A stretch of DNA of 64,000 nucleotides from Cryptomeria japonica. Lineage: Eukaryota; Streptophyta; Pinopsida; Cupressales; Cupressaceae. Below the pieces are notes generated by a model. The model saw only the letters and a program-made list of their open reading frames with translations, did not search any database and was not told the origin of the DNA. The stretch is from assembly GCF_030272615.1 (NCBI RefSeq), contig NC_081413.1, positions 185,454,115 through 185,518,114 of the forward strand, given 5' to 3'. This document shows positions 11,831-22,888 of this stretch, one piece after another (within the stretch, counting starts at the first letter, position 1; every line of letters starts with the position of its first letter). The position numbers and the translations under genes are program-made.

Positions 11831-11973
11831 AAATATCTAATAAAGATGACAAACCAACTAGTCGAAGAGACCTCGATACTCAGATTTCTCAACAATTAAT
11901 CAAGAAACAAAGACCAATGCCATTGCATAAACACAAGCGATCACATAAAAGAGAAAAGTTGACATCATCCATG
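11831..11973 (+). other. left flank of NA-1, short non-coding stretch
   Basis: Unassigned 143 bp. Its last 30 bases (CACATAAAAGAGAAAAGTTG...) resemble part of the 67-bp repeat unit found at 26414-26817, so before NA-1 inserted it was continuous with the sequence at 26076. Ends in ccatg, the left copy of the NA-1 TSD. Confidence 0.5.
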
Positions 11974-13111
11974 TGTTGGTATTTTGATAATGTTTAAGTT
12001 ATGATTGTCATTGATGGACACACACTTATTTTATGTATGAGTTATTCTCCACCGGTAATATGTGTTGTCTTGTTCACACCGGTATTATATGCCATTGTAT
12101 TTATAGTCTTTATTTGTAGAAGACTATCAATATTTTGAAGAAGAAGAAGCTTACCGGTCATAGCGGTATGAAGACATCGAAGTGGTATGAAGACCTCAAG
12201 TGGAATGAGGACCCCTAGTGGTAGTTAATCTTCTTGATCAAAACATTATGTTCTAGTTTTCCAGTCTTTATTCGTTAACCGGTAATCGGTATACTATGTC
12301 AAACTGGTATAATTGTAAAGTGTGATGAGTTATCATCCACTGACACTTTCGCGGTGTTCTGTGCCATGTTACCAAATGTGTCTAGATGCACTGTACCTAG
12401 GAAATTGTAGTCTAATCTTATTGGACTGACATGAAATCATATTCCTATATGAGGACATCATGTCTAGGGTTTTGAAGGATTGATATGTGCGAGTATTGTA
12501 GAGTAGATTAGGTCTATGCAAAATAGGTATCTCACTGGAAAGCTTGTGAGTGCAAAGGATGGAAGACTGAAGTAATGCTATAATGCATTAATGGAGAACT
12601 GTCAAGGATCTAATCAACCATTCAATGCTACTTTCTAGATCATTCACTTGTTGATTCCTAATCTCTTTGACAGGTCTAAAACCCTTAATCGAGTAGGCCC
12701 AGCCAAGCCTATTGTAAATCCTCTAACAAGGTGGTTCAAAGTCGTCGATCTGAAATCCTTTAACAGGGTAGTCTTTAACATGACTTATCTCCTAACAGAG
12801 ATATGGATTCCTAACAGGATCTATTCTGGTGAAGAACATTGTAAGGCCTTAACCGGTCTAGTTACTATTTTGTAGATAGTTGACTTGTGAGTTTTACTCA
12901 CCATGGTTTTTCCCATTTGGGTTTCCATGTCAAAATATCTTGTGTTATGGTGATTGTTCTTCTGTGGGTGAATACTCTATTTTCTATTTGGCTTATTTAT
13001 GTTTTAACTAGTTTTTTGTTTAAACTACTACACCAGTCTACTGGAAAATTGTTTAAGAGTTTGGTTAAGTTCTTAGGCATACTAATTCACCCCCCCTTTT
13101 AGTATTCACTA
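11974..13111 (+). repeat. 5' LTR of NA-1
   Basis: Starts TGTTGGTATTTTGATAATG and ends near GTATTCACTA before the PBS; 1138 bp. It contains many ACCGGT sites and their decayed forms, the CATGGTTTTTCCCATTTGGG hairpin block (about 12901) and TTCACCCCCCCTTTTAGT just before its end. The matching copy is 24982-26070. Confidence 0.88.
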
Positions 13112-13113
13112 AT

Positions 13114-13126
13114 TGGTATCAGAGCC
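13114..13126 (+). promoter_or_regulatory. PBS of NA-1 (tRNA-iMet type)
   Basis: TGGTATCAGAGCC two bases after the LTR end, identical in type and spacing to the copia elements in the window. Confidence 0.9.
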
Positions 13127-13149
13127 AACCTTTCTATAAGTCTAACCAC

Positions 13150-14448
13150 TTGGAAGGAGATATGGGGGAATACAGCATGAGAGAACTCACTCATTGTCTG
13201 ACTAAGTCTAAGAGAGCCTATGATGAACTCAAAATCAAGTATAAATCCTCTTTAGCCAAGAGAAGAGAACTTGCTGAGCAATTGATGAAATTTACTAAAA
13301 ATAGCTCTTCTGATGAAGCAGACATGGAGGCCCTAGTTAGATAAGTGGAGAAACTAAATGAATCCAAAACTAACCTAAGGAAGGAGTTGGAAGGACTGAC
13401 TATTAGGACGAGTCATGAGCTAGAGAATAGAAGAAAAGCTGAAGATTTAGTGAAGGACAAGGAGCGTGAGATCTCTAAGTTGAAATAAGAGATTGGTACC
13501 ATCACCACTCATCTACAAGAGGGTAATGAAGAGAAAGAAGAAATACAAGAAGAAATCAATGCTTCTATCTCTCAAAATGAAACCTTGATGAAAACCAATG
13601 ATGCTCTTTCCAAGGAACTTGCTGAATCAAAGGAGATACTTGCAAAGTTCAACCAGAGTTCTGTTAAACTGGAACAAAAGCTGGAAGTAGTGAAGCCATC
13701 AAAGGATACCATTGGACTTGGTTTCTCTGCATATGAGGAAGGTGAAACCTTTGGAGCCAAGAGTAATGCACCAAAAGGGCAACCAGTACCTAAGAACAAC
13801 AACAAGAGAAAAGGTAAGCCAAAGTTTAAACCTGTATGCTTAAACTGTCATAAGGAAGGATATACTACCAATGTATGTAGAAGCAAGGCTTACAATAATT
13901 TTCCTTACATACAAAATAATGTGGCTAAAATTGGTAGATTTAATGGTCACTATTATGCATGCAACAAGTTTGGGCATAGAGCTTTTGAGTGCAGGTCGGT
14001 TATGAACAACTCTGGAAGTTATGCACCAATATCTAAAGGAGTTGTCCGAGAACCTCCTATGAACCGGAACCCAAACCGGTACATAAGCTATGACCACTAG
14101 TCAAATGGTTATGGAGTGAAAAAAAGTTGGAGAGCAACTTGTTTGATCTGTAATGGTAGTGGTCACACTACTACAACATGCAGAAGAAAGAATGGAAATG
14201 TGAACACTGGACCATGGAGAAAACCTGATATGTTATGCTATCATTGCAACAAACTGGGATGCACTGCTAGAGCATGCAGAATGAGAAAGAATCCATCGGG
14301 AGACATACTGGTCAACCCAAAAGGGAAGATCAATGTTGAAACCATTCAGGTGGATATGGATAAAACATGGAAAAAGAAATCTGAAGAGAAGCCACAAGAT
14401 GTACTAGTTTTCACGCCTAGTGTGGAGACCCCTGAACCGGCAAACTAA
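13150..14448 (+). pseudogene. NA-1 ORF1: coiled-coil, four-knuckle CCHC protein
   Basis: A single frame of 432 codons with three in-frame stops (13342, about 13486, 14098). The N-terminal half is rich in heptad-like Leu, Lys and Glu (SKRAYDELKIKYKSSLAKRR; ELAESKEILAKF) and is a probable coiled coil. The C-terminal half has four zinc-knuckle sites: CLNCHKEGYTTNVC (His replaced by Tyr), YACNKFGHRAFEC (first Cys lost), CLICNGSGHTTTTC (intact) and CYHCNKLGCTARAC (His replaced by Cys). I see neither a copia UBN2-type nor a gypsy Retrotrans_gag capsid domain. It probably bound the element's RNA as a Gag substitute. The start may be 13150 or the ATG four codons later (MGEYSM). It lies about 25 bp after the PBS. 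The same architecture occurs in NA-2 to NA-5. Confidence 0.75.
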
Positions 14449-14906
14449 GCTTCAAAAATCTTAGGGGCGATATATCGGTAACAATGTTTTGAACTCCTGG
14501 AGTATATTGATAAGTGCCTTTATCGGTATTGGTTACCTGTCGACCGATAGAAGAATGAAGTGGTAAAAGGTAAAGTTAGGGTTTGTGCCCTAATGGTGAT
14601 GCATTTATTATGGTAGGTAGAAGCATGTTTAAAAGTGAATTTCATTGTTATTTTTACTTACCTATTTTCAAAGAAGAATTTTTCTAGATTGAGTAGAGAA
14701 ATAAGAGTGATTCATCTTTCATTCGAAAGAATTCAGAAAGATATCTTGCACAAGATTTTGTAGTCATTCAGAGTGGGAAAACAAGCTTCTGGAGAAGTGT
14801 GTTGCATTTGACATCGGTGTACCCTAGTTTGAAATTGGCGAACCCTAGTTTGGAATAATAAGGTATTTTTCATTGAATTACTCTCATCATTTGGAATTAT
14901 CTAGAT
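14449..14906 (+). other. NA-1 region between ORF1 and ORF2
   Basis: About 460 bp, AT-rich, no domain recognised. Contains ACCGGT-derived motifs such as TATCGGTA. The spacing between the two frames is similar in the other NA elements, suggesting that ORF2 is expressed from a separate start or RNA rather than by read-through. Confidence 0.5.
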
Positions 14907-16322
14907 ATGGCTTCTACATCTAAAATCCCTTCTAGTTCTACCAAACTTGAGGAATCATCTGAGTTTCTTAGGAAGAAGGTGAAATGCAATGCCCTATCTC
15001 AAATTCCCGTTGGAGTCATTATCGAAGGGGATGTTTCAAGATATATTGATTAAAAACTAGAAGACCTAGGGTCTCTAGTGATTCACTCCTAGTTGAGTCT
15101 GTTCTATGGAGAAGATAAGAAGATTAAACCTAAGTACAGCATAATTGAGAATTAGAAACTTCACAATGCAGTATATTTTATCAAGGAATTTATAGAAGAA
15201 CACATTAGGATTATTCTAAGTAGGGTTCATGGTGATAAGATGTATCTTGAGCAAACCCATGATATTACACCGAAGACAATTCATGTCGTGACCAGTTTCT
15301 ACAATGTTAGGGAAGTCCCCGTTCTTTGCAAGATCACCAAAACCAAAGTAACAAAGCTCACCAGTTCTATGAGCAACCAATGGCCAATGACTGTAAACAC
15401 CATAAAAGATGACTTGGTGAAATATGCGTTCATGGTAATCGGGTATAGAGTATTCTATGCTAGCAGAATGAATTTTGTTCCTACAACTACTATGCATGAT
15501 TCTTATAGGATGATCAAAGAGAATGAAAAATGTGACTTATGTACCTGCATGCAAAAACCACTCATGGAGAACCTAAAGTCCATCAAAGTGGACAAAACTC
15601 TGAGGTTTAAGTTTGGTCAACTGCTTGTCGGTTTATTTTTCTATTTTTAAGGATATTTTCCAGGAGTTGGTGATGTTCAATGGTCAAGTGACCTACCAAT
15701 TTCCAGACAAATAAAGGAGAGTCTGCAAGTAGTGGGAACTGCATATCTAGAGACTCTGAACATGTATTTTGATGAGTTCAGACTAAAGATGAACCAGAGA
15801 ATGAGAATATGAGGTGATCTAGTTAAAAAATATGAAGATGATATTTGTTTCACAATCAAAGTAGATCATTGCATAATGCAAGTGGTTGAGCCCAGAGAAG
15901 ATGAAGTTGAGCCTATGGGCTATGAAGTTGTAAATGATATACTCACAGGGTATGCATGTACCCTACTTGCTTCACCACTAGATCCAAAGAAGAAGAGGAT
16001 TAGTACTTACTCTGAGAGGATCAAATCTATTGAAGTATCGAAGCAAAAAAAGAGGAAAGTAGTGCCATCGGTATTGGCACCGGTTACATTTGTTGCCAGT
16101 CCTAAAGTGACCAAGAGGTAACCAGCCAAAAATAAACTAGAGGCTATTCTACCAAAGGTATTCAAAAGGAAGAGAAAAAATAGGAATAACTCACCAAATT
16201 TAGAAGACACTGAACCAGAGGTAGAAATGAAGAAGATAAGGCAATCAAGCAAGAAGATGAAGTCCACTAGTAATATACCAGCAACCTCTGCACCAGTAAA
16301 TATACATGTTGCTTCTTACTAG
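14907..16322 (+). pseudogene. NA-1 ORF2, N-terminal part (interrupted by NA-2)
   Basis: Frame opening MASTSKIPSSSTKLEES at 14907 and running 472 codons to the NA-2 insertion, with about six in-frame stops (for example 15051, 15648, 16119). It is homologous to ORF2 of the other four NA elements: RIILSRVHGDKMYLEQTHDI near 15208-15260, RFKFGQLLVGLFFYF (about 15604-15648), KKYEDDICFTIKVD (about 15826-15867) and EPMGYEVVNDIL (about 15909-15945). A Lys/Arg-rich linker (QKKRKVVP; PKVFKRKRKN) follows, likely a nuclear-localisation or nucleic-acid-binding segment. Function unknown. The remainder is 22889-24723. Confidence 0.8.
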
Positions 16323-17116
16323 TGTTAGGGTTCCCACAGATACTGAGAGGGGGGGTGAATCAGTATCTAACTGGTAATAAGAATTTCTTAAGTTGAAACA
16401 TGCAGAACATAATATAATAGTGTACCGGTATACAAGAAATAATGCAATAAATAGAATCAAGAATATCCACATGAAAAGTACACCATAACACAAGATGTTT
16501 AATGAGGAAACACGGTGTGGGAAAAACCTTGGTGGGATTTGTGACCCACAATATTCACTCACTGGCCAATAAGAGAATATTACTTACAATAGGGGCCTAC
16601 ACATGCAGGAAGGCCAACTGCCTAGAGCTCACTGCTCAATGGGAAGTCACACTGACTTACAATAAGGATTATATTAATCCAATGACTTGTACTACTTTAT
16701 AATAGCATCTTCAATTCTAGATTCAGTACCAGTTCTTGCTCTATTCTTTACATATACCCTTGACCTATAATTCGCACATTAGGTCTGCCTAATAATTCCT
16801 TTTTTTTTCTTACATTCCTTTTTTTAAATGTCTACAATGAACTCCTTTATATACAAGAGTCATTTTACAATTTTTCAAGTCGGCTTACAATAATAAACAA
16901 AATATTACATAACAAAAATCCTGTCGGCCTCTGTGTCGGTATACACCTTTTCTTCTGTGTCGGTGTCGGTGTCCTTGTTGATGTCAATGCACTATCTTGC
17001 CTATGTAATACTTGCCGGTATGATGTCTTGCCGGTGCCATAGGATTGCAAGGTTTCCATCAATGAAAAAACCTTCAATCACATACAATGTCTCATTGGAG
17101 TGTCCATATCCCAACA
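16323..17116 (-). repeat. 3' LTR of NA-2
   Basis: 794 bp; reads TGTTGG...CCTAACA on the minus strand. Same family as 22104-22888, both LTRs of NA-5 and the solo LTR at 31580-32368. Confidence 0.92.
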
Positions 17117-17130
17117 ATCTCCCCCTTTGG
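17117..17130 (-). promoter_or_regulatory. polypurine tract of NA-2
   Basis: Minus strand CCAAAGGGGGAGAT directly before the 3' LTR, the expected plus-strand primer. Two further G-rich tracts lie inside (about 17213-17222 and 17262-17272). Confidence 0.88.
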
Positions 17131-17457
17131 CATTGATGGCAACACTCATGAGAAATTTCAAAAAAATTATCCAAAAATGTGTAGTCCAAAAATGTTTACC
17201 AAAAATGTGAGAGCTCCCCCTGAGCATATGATTCTTGTGTTTTGAACTTTCTCATCCCACTACTCCCCCTTTGGCATCAATGACAAAGGTTGTCAAGATT
17301 TCAGTAGAGTTTGTAGTTACATCTATCCATATCCTCAACCTTGTAGCTGGGTAGTTATTATCTGAAAAAGATCTCCCAAAATTAAGTTTAAACTATCCAT
17401 AAATTTCTTACTATCTTTTATTGCGGTCTCAGTTCTTTTTACTATACCAGTGAGATG
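17131..17457 (-). other. NA-2 3' untranslated region
   Basis: About 330 bp between ORF2 and the PPT, without coding potential. Holds two additional PPT-like sites (AGGGGGAGCTC and AAAGGGGGAGTAG on the minus strand), as in NA-1 and NA-5. Confidence 0.55.
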
Positions 17458-20400
17458 CTACAAATGCTCTGCCAGTGTTTTGCTGCCTTGTGTTAATGCC
17501 TCTGAGATTTCCTTCCACAAAGATGCTAAATAGTCCAATCTTGGACTCAGTTTAGATCTCAAATGCTTTGCCTTGTTTATTATTCTCTCTTTCTCTCTTT
17601 CTAGTTTGAGTAATTCTTCCTCAAAATTTGCTATCTTCTCTTCAAAAACTGATAATGAATCTGGTGAGTTGACAAAATTGTCTGCAAGTTTATTTATCTC
17701 ATCTTGTGCCTTGCTTATTTTCTTGTCAATATCTACAATTAAAAAGTTTGTTTTACATGTATCTTTATACAGATTTTTGTATTCTTTCAACAAACTACAT
17801 AGTTCCGGTAGAAGTGTGTCAAAATCTCTATTACACTTCTTTATTTCCTCATCAAAGAATTTTTGTTTCTCTTTCTCTACCTTATCCTTTACTGATTCTT
17901 CCTTTATTTTCTCAATGTTTTTAGAAATATATTTACACAATGTATCCAATTGTCCTAAAGAATCTTTATTATCTATGTTACAGTTTGGAGCTATTACCTT
18001 CAAAATTGGTATAGAATCATCTATTGCTTTATAACCCTGTGAACTGCAGTCAGTTATTTTCTTAATGGAGTCAAGTAGTACCTCAGTCACATTTGTTGAC
18101 TTAAATGTTGATGATGATCCAATAATCTGAGTACCGATGGAAGTAACCATGCTTGTATTGACCTCTGGCGGGTCAGTTTGTGTCTGTATTTCTTTTAGCA
18201 CTGGTTTTCCCACTTCACTACTTACCGGTGGCACTGTTTCCTTATGAACTTGTTCCGGAGCCTTTAGCTCTATTGGTTTCTTTGTATGTTGTGTTGTCTC
18301 TTTCTGTGCCTCAGTCTCTGCCTTTTTCTTTGTGTCCTCTACCGGTTTCTCTATTTCCCTTGCTACTGGAGGCTCTTTAGCCATATCTAACTTGTCAGTT
18401 GTATCTTTATCAACTATTATGTTGATCTTTTGGGTATCAACATTTACAGTATATAGGACTTCAAAATTAGGATTGCTATCCTCTACATCCATACTTTCTG
18501 TTGTCGGTTGATCTTCAGTAGTTGTAATTTTCACAGGTGGGGGTAGGTTGTCTTTAACTTTTATGCTTGGTGGTCCACTGACTTTGCCTTTCCCCTTGTC
18601 CCTATCCTTCTGATATACCTTTATAGGCTTAGGTTTCTTGTATTCCTCTTGTTTTTCCTTGTCAACTAAGAATATATCCCAACCATATTTTGTTTCCTCT
18701 ATTACTTCAGTAACTCTTCCTGCCATCAGTGAAATATGTCGGTGTGCAGTAGAGAATACTGATCGGTTTTCCTGAGCAATCAAATCATCAATTTCCTTGG
18801 GAGAGTTTACTGGATATACAACAAGTAGTTTCTCTATTTTTATTTTCTTATCTAATTCTATCATTGCTTGTCTTCTGGCCTCAAGTCTTTTGAACAAATC
18901 ATCAGGAATTTCATTTGCTACTTCCATCAAAAATTTCTTGTACATGTCCATATGTAGTATCACACTTTCCTCAACTTGCTCTTTCTCATCAGCAGATAGA
19001 GTGTCATAAATTTTTCCTATGTTTTTTAGTTTTCCTTCCTTTGTGATTTCATTTAACAATATATCTAGAGGTGCCAAGTCACTTTTTGTCCTTTTCTTTT
19101 TCTTTGGTGTCAGCTTCTTCTTGGGTGTGACCTTTCTAACCGGAGATCTCATTGCTTGTTGCTTTTGCCTTGTCCTTCTAGGTGAAGGAGTGGTTGCCGG
19201 TGAGGGATCTCTTTTTCTAACAACTCTTTTAAAAGTTGTTGGCATGTCACCTTCCAAAGAAGTACCTACCAGTGATAGATGAGCTTCAGGTTGTGGAGCT
19301 GCCAACTCATCTTTTGTTATGCCAGTTTTCTTTAGTACATCTTCCTTAATGGCCTTTGCTTGCCTAGATCCTTTCCTTACAAATTCCTCAACCTTCTTTA
19401 CTCTTTTCTTTGATTGTATTTGGCTTTCTATAGTCTCAGCACTACCAAATACTTCTTCCTTGGGTTCATTGGGGGCTTCCAGAAGTGCTTTAGCATAAGT
19501 TTCAACTATGTGATCATCTATCTCATAGCCCATCTTGATTACCCATATTGTCCTTGGGATGACCACTTCCATCCAAATTTCATCTTTCTTAATAACAAAG
19601 CATATATCATCTTTGTATTTGTCTACTATTTTCTGAGATAACCTTATTCTTTGCTTCATTTTGGTCTTCAATGCTTGGAAAAAGTCATGAATATTGTTCT
19701 CCTTGTTCTCACGCATGGTATTGAATAGTTCAGTTAATTGTTTTCCTACCGGTATGTCATCTCCAAGTTCTTTATAACCTATACTGGGAACCTGTTTTGT
19801 TATGTGTAGCATTAGACATACTAACATATTTCCAAATCTGAAAGTTCCTTTCTTGTCCTTCTTTATCTTTCCAAGGTTGTCTATTAATTCATCCTTTAAC
19901 CATTCACAGATGTCAATTTTTGCATTGTCTGTTACCATATCATAAGCACTCTTAATGCATAAACTTGAAACTAAGTTAAGTCTATTGGCATGAGTGGCTT
20001 TGTAACCTAATATCATACTTATGAATCTCACATTGATATCTTTTACATCATTAACCCTTAGAGATCTCTTATCGAATGTTGCACCAGTTAGTTTTGTAAC
20101 TAGGTCATTTGGAACCTTCTTGGTTTTATCTGGTCTCTTACCGGTGGTCGGTAACCCTGTGACAACTTTCACAGCTTCCTTGGTGATCTTATGGATTGCA
20201 TCTAGCTAGAAAAATTCTCCATGAACTTTTCTTAACACTATCCTAATCACATCCATAGGGAATTCAGGAATGCTAAGGATTTATGTGAATCCTAGGGTTT
20301 CAATAACCTTGTGTTCATCTTTAACATTGCCGGTATCATCACATATTATGGTTTTATACATGGTTTTGATTTCCTCATCTCCTAACTCTTCAATATTGTA

Positions 20401-20580
20401 GTGGATGTACATTCTAGGGTCTTCAGCATATACAACTCCTTTAGGGATTTGAGAAAATGCACCTAAGGTATCATCCTTCTTTTCTATCTCGGGGACTAAC
20501 TGAAATATGGGCCTAGGTCTTTTGATTACTTCAACAATAGTAGGGTTTGTTGTTTATTCAATTGCAGAGGTGGATGCCAT
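17458..20580 (-). pseudogene. NA-2 ORF2: large protein of unknown function (904 codons still open)
   Basis: The ancestral frame runs from ATG 20580 (MASTSAIE) for about 1040 codons. Three stops (about 20555, 20280, 20205) disable the first 136 codons, leaving an uninterrupted 904-codon frame from 20172. Seen in the 904-aa part: GLPTTGKRPDKTKK near the start; RFGNMLVCLMLHITKQVP (about residues 112-129); KYKDDICFVIKKDEIWMEVV (185-204); MGYEIDDHI (214-222); a Pro/Arg/Lys linker with SPRRTRQKQQ and TPKKKLTPKKKKR (about 325-361), a probable nuclear-localisation or nucleic-acid-binding segment; an acidic Thr/Pro-rich middle (about 540-700); and a Lys/Glu coiled-coil tail (about 770-895). No signal peptide, membrane span, DDE, YxDD or D[ST]G motif seen. 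Homologous to ORF2 of NA-1, NA-3, NA-4 and NA-5. The function is unknown; a structural or targeting role is only inference. Confidence 0.82.
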
Positions 20581-20874
20581 GATTAATTACTACCTTGGAT
20601 GGATGATTGCTTGGAGTGTGCTTGCTTCTTGCTCAAAATGCCTTAGCTCAGAATCTTCACGCTTTCTAAAAATTTGAAATCATAGTGAAATGAAATGGAG
20701 CCAAAACCTTATTTTTATAATGTCTTTTGCCATCTACCACATTAATTGCATGCTAGTTAAGTATTCACTTAACATTGTCTGCCGGTAATAAGTAATTTTC
20801 AACTTCTTATCTCTAACCGAGGGAATAATTAGCATATGTGTCATTTGATTGCCAAACCCTCAAGGAAATTTTCT

Positions 20875-22032
20875 TCAATTAGATGAAGAACTTCCTGCCT
20901 TTGGAGTACTACTCTGTCCTACCGGTGAAGCATCACTCTGTCCTACCAGTGAAGCATTTGTTGGTTCTGCTGGTGGAGAAGTATTCCCAATATTTAGATT
21001 AGCTTTTCTAATCCATTTCTTTGAGAATTCTTGCTTAACCTCTTCAACCTTTTCTTTACCTTTCAAGCTAGCACTTTTGTTGTCTACCGGTGTTCCTTTA
21101 TTTCTACAAAATTTAGCAGTATGCCCAATTTTGTTACATGCATAACAAGTTACATTATTCTTCTGAATAGCTTTCCCATAGCCTATGTCGGTTTGTGTTC
21201 TGCATTGATTTGATAAGTGTCCAAATCTTTCACAAACATAACATCTCACATTCATTCTATAGTTTTTCAGAGTTATGACCAACTTTGTTGCATTTTGAAC
21301 ATTGACTGGTGGGTGTATTGATATTCTGATAAATCCTAGATCTACATTCATTTTCTCTATGACCATACTTATTACAGTTAAAGCATCTTCCATTGAATTT
21401 ATAAGCATTAGGTTGTCTTACCGGTTTGTTGTGATCCTAAGTATTTGCAGTACCGGAGCTTTCACCAACTTCAAAGCCAATTCTAGAAGTGTCACCTTTA
21501 GGTTTTTGATTCTTTAGTAAGGTACCAAGTTCCTCTGAGCTTTTCTTGAATTTTTCTTTGTGTTGATTTGTAGTTTCCAGTTCCCTTTCCAAGATTTCTT
21601 TTTGTCTCATTAGTTCATTTGAGTCATTTTGAGTATGCATTAGATCTTTCTTCAACATGTCATTTTCATAGCTAAGTCTTGTGTTCTCATTTGCTACATC
21701 ACTTAGTCTTTTGGTCAATTCTTCTTCATTCTTCTTCCTGTCGTCAATCTCGTTGCAAAATCTCATCGTCATATCCTGCATTTCTTTTTTGTTGTCATGA
21801 TCTCTTGTTTCAACTTGCTTATCATGTCATTGAGTGATTCCTTTTCATCATTCTCATTTTGCAAGTTTTCACAAATTTCTCTTCTCTTATTTCTTGCAAT
21901 AGTAAAATTTTCTTGAAGTGCCTGAATGATATCCTAAGCAGCTTTCAAATCATCTTCGAATTTGATATTTTTCAATTTCTCTGCATCATAGTCTGTAAGA
22001 GCTCCTTCAAGTTGTTTCATCAGATTTTCCAT
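20875..22032 (-). pseudogene. NA-2 ORF1: coiled-coil, CCHC protein
   Basis: Starts near ATG 22032. The N-terminal part (open in 21437-21781) is a strong coiled coil: NEIDDRKKNEEELTKRLSDV and LMRQKEILERELETTNQHKE. The C-terminal part (20875-21408) carries the zinc knuckles. Reading through the frame changes, the sites are CFNCNKYGHRENEC, CSKCNKVGHNSE (frameshifted before its last Cys), CYVCERFGHLSNQC and CYACNKIGHTAKFC. Knuckles four and three are intact. The tail contains a short repeat (SLVGQSDASPVGQSS). At least two frameshifts. Probably an RNA-binding Gag substitute. Confidence 0.75.
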
Positions 22033-22089
22033 CTATACCGATGTCAAGATCCTCCTCAAGCTGTTAGACTTTTGAAAGTAGAGGACCAA

Positions 22090-22101
22090 TCTCTGATACC
22101 A
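22090..22101 (-). promoter_or_regulatory. PBS of NA-2 (tRNA-iMet type)
   Basis: On the minus strand TGGTATCAGAGA, two bases after the end of the 5' LTR (AACA at 22104). Confidence 0.88.
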
Positions 22102-22103
22102 AT

Positions 22104-22888
22104 TGTTAGGGTTCCCACAAATACTGAGAGGGGGGGGGGTGAATCGGTATCTAACCAGTAATAAGAATTTCTTAAGTTGAAACATGCAGAACATAATATA
22201 ACAGTGTACCAGTATGCAAGAAATAATGCAATAAACATAATCAAGAATATCCACATGAAAAGTACACCATAACACAAGATGTTTAATGAGGAAACCCGGT
22301 GTGGGAGAAGCCTCGGTGGGATTTGTGACCCACAATATTCACTCACTGACCAATAAGAGAATATTACTTACAATAGGGGCCTGCACATGCAAGAAGGCCA
22401 ACTGCCTAGAGCTCACTGCTCAATGGGAAGTCACATTGACTTACAACAAGGATTATATTAATCCAATGACTTGTACTGCTTTATAATAGCATCTTCAATG
22501 CTAGATTCAATACCGGTTCTTGCTTTGTTCTTTACATATACCCTTGACCTATAAGGCCTGCCTAATAATTCCTTTTTTTTCTTACATTCCTTTTTTTAAA
22601 TGTCTACAATGATCTCCTTTATATACAAGAGTCATTTTACAATTTGCCAAGTCAGCTTATAATAATAAACAAAATATTACATAACAAAAATCCTGTCGGC
22701 CTCTGTGCCAGTATACGTCTTTTCTTCTGTGTCGGTGCCGATGTCCTTGTTGATGTCGATGCACTATCTTGCCTATGTAATACTTGTCAGTATGATGTCT
22801 TGCTGATGCCATAGGATTGCAAGGTTGCCATCAATGACAAAACCTTCAATCACATACAATGTCTCATTGGAGTGTCCATATGCCAACA
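22104..22888 (-). repeat. 5' LTR of NA-2
   Basis: 785 bp, pair of 16323-17116. It has a longer poly-G run (10 G at about 22129) than the partner. ACCGGT sites that read ACTGGT in one LTR read ACCAGT in the other. Confidence 0.92.

Larger units (their letters stand above)
16323..22888 (-). mobile_element. NA-2: complete large non-autonomous LTR element inserted in ORF2 of NA-1
   Basis: Two similar LTRs (22104-22888 is the 5' LTR, 16323-17116 the 3' LTR in the minus orientation) flanked by actag (16318-16322) and accag (22889-22893), a TSD with one change. 6566 bp in all. The order on the minus strand is LTR, PBS, ORF1, ORF2, PPT, LTR. No pol genes. The LTRs differ mainly by scattered transitions and a poly-G length change, making this one of the younger insertions here. 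Confidence 0.9.

Noticed and set aside
16245-16562. Recurring LTR frames (MWVTNPT... and MSEYCGSQIP...) in NA-2 and NA-5 LTRs on the element sense strand
   Set aside because: They translate the conserved hairpin block of the LTR; conservation is explained by the nucleotide motif, and frames differ in length between copies.
17573-19641. Several plus-strand open frames of 60-150 codons opposite NA-2 ORF2
   Set aside because: They are antisense shadows of the 904-codon frame; Ser/Phe/Leu-rich with no domain, and no such frames are conserved in NA-5.
17458-20172. The 904-codon frame as a host gene
   Set aside because: It lies between two matching LTRs with PBS, PPT and TSD, and has four more copies in the same position of other elements.
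22129-22139. Poly-G run as a G-quadruplex or regulatory site
   Set aside because: It is the reverse of the C-tract near the LTR end and varies in length between paired LTRs, as homopolymers do; reported under the shared C-tract instead.
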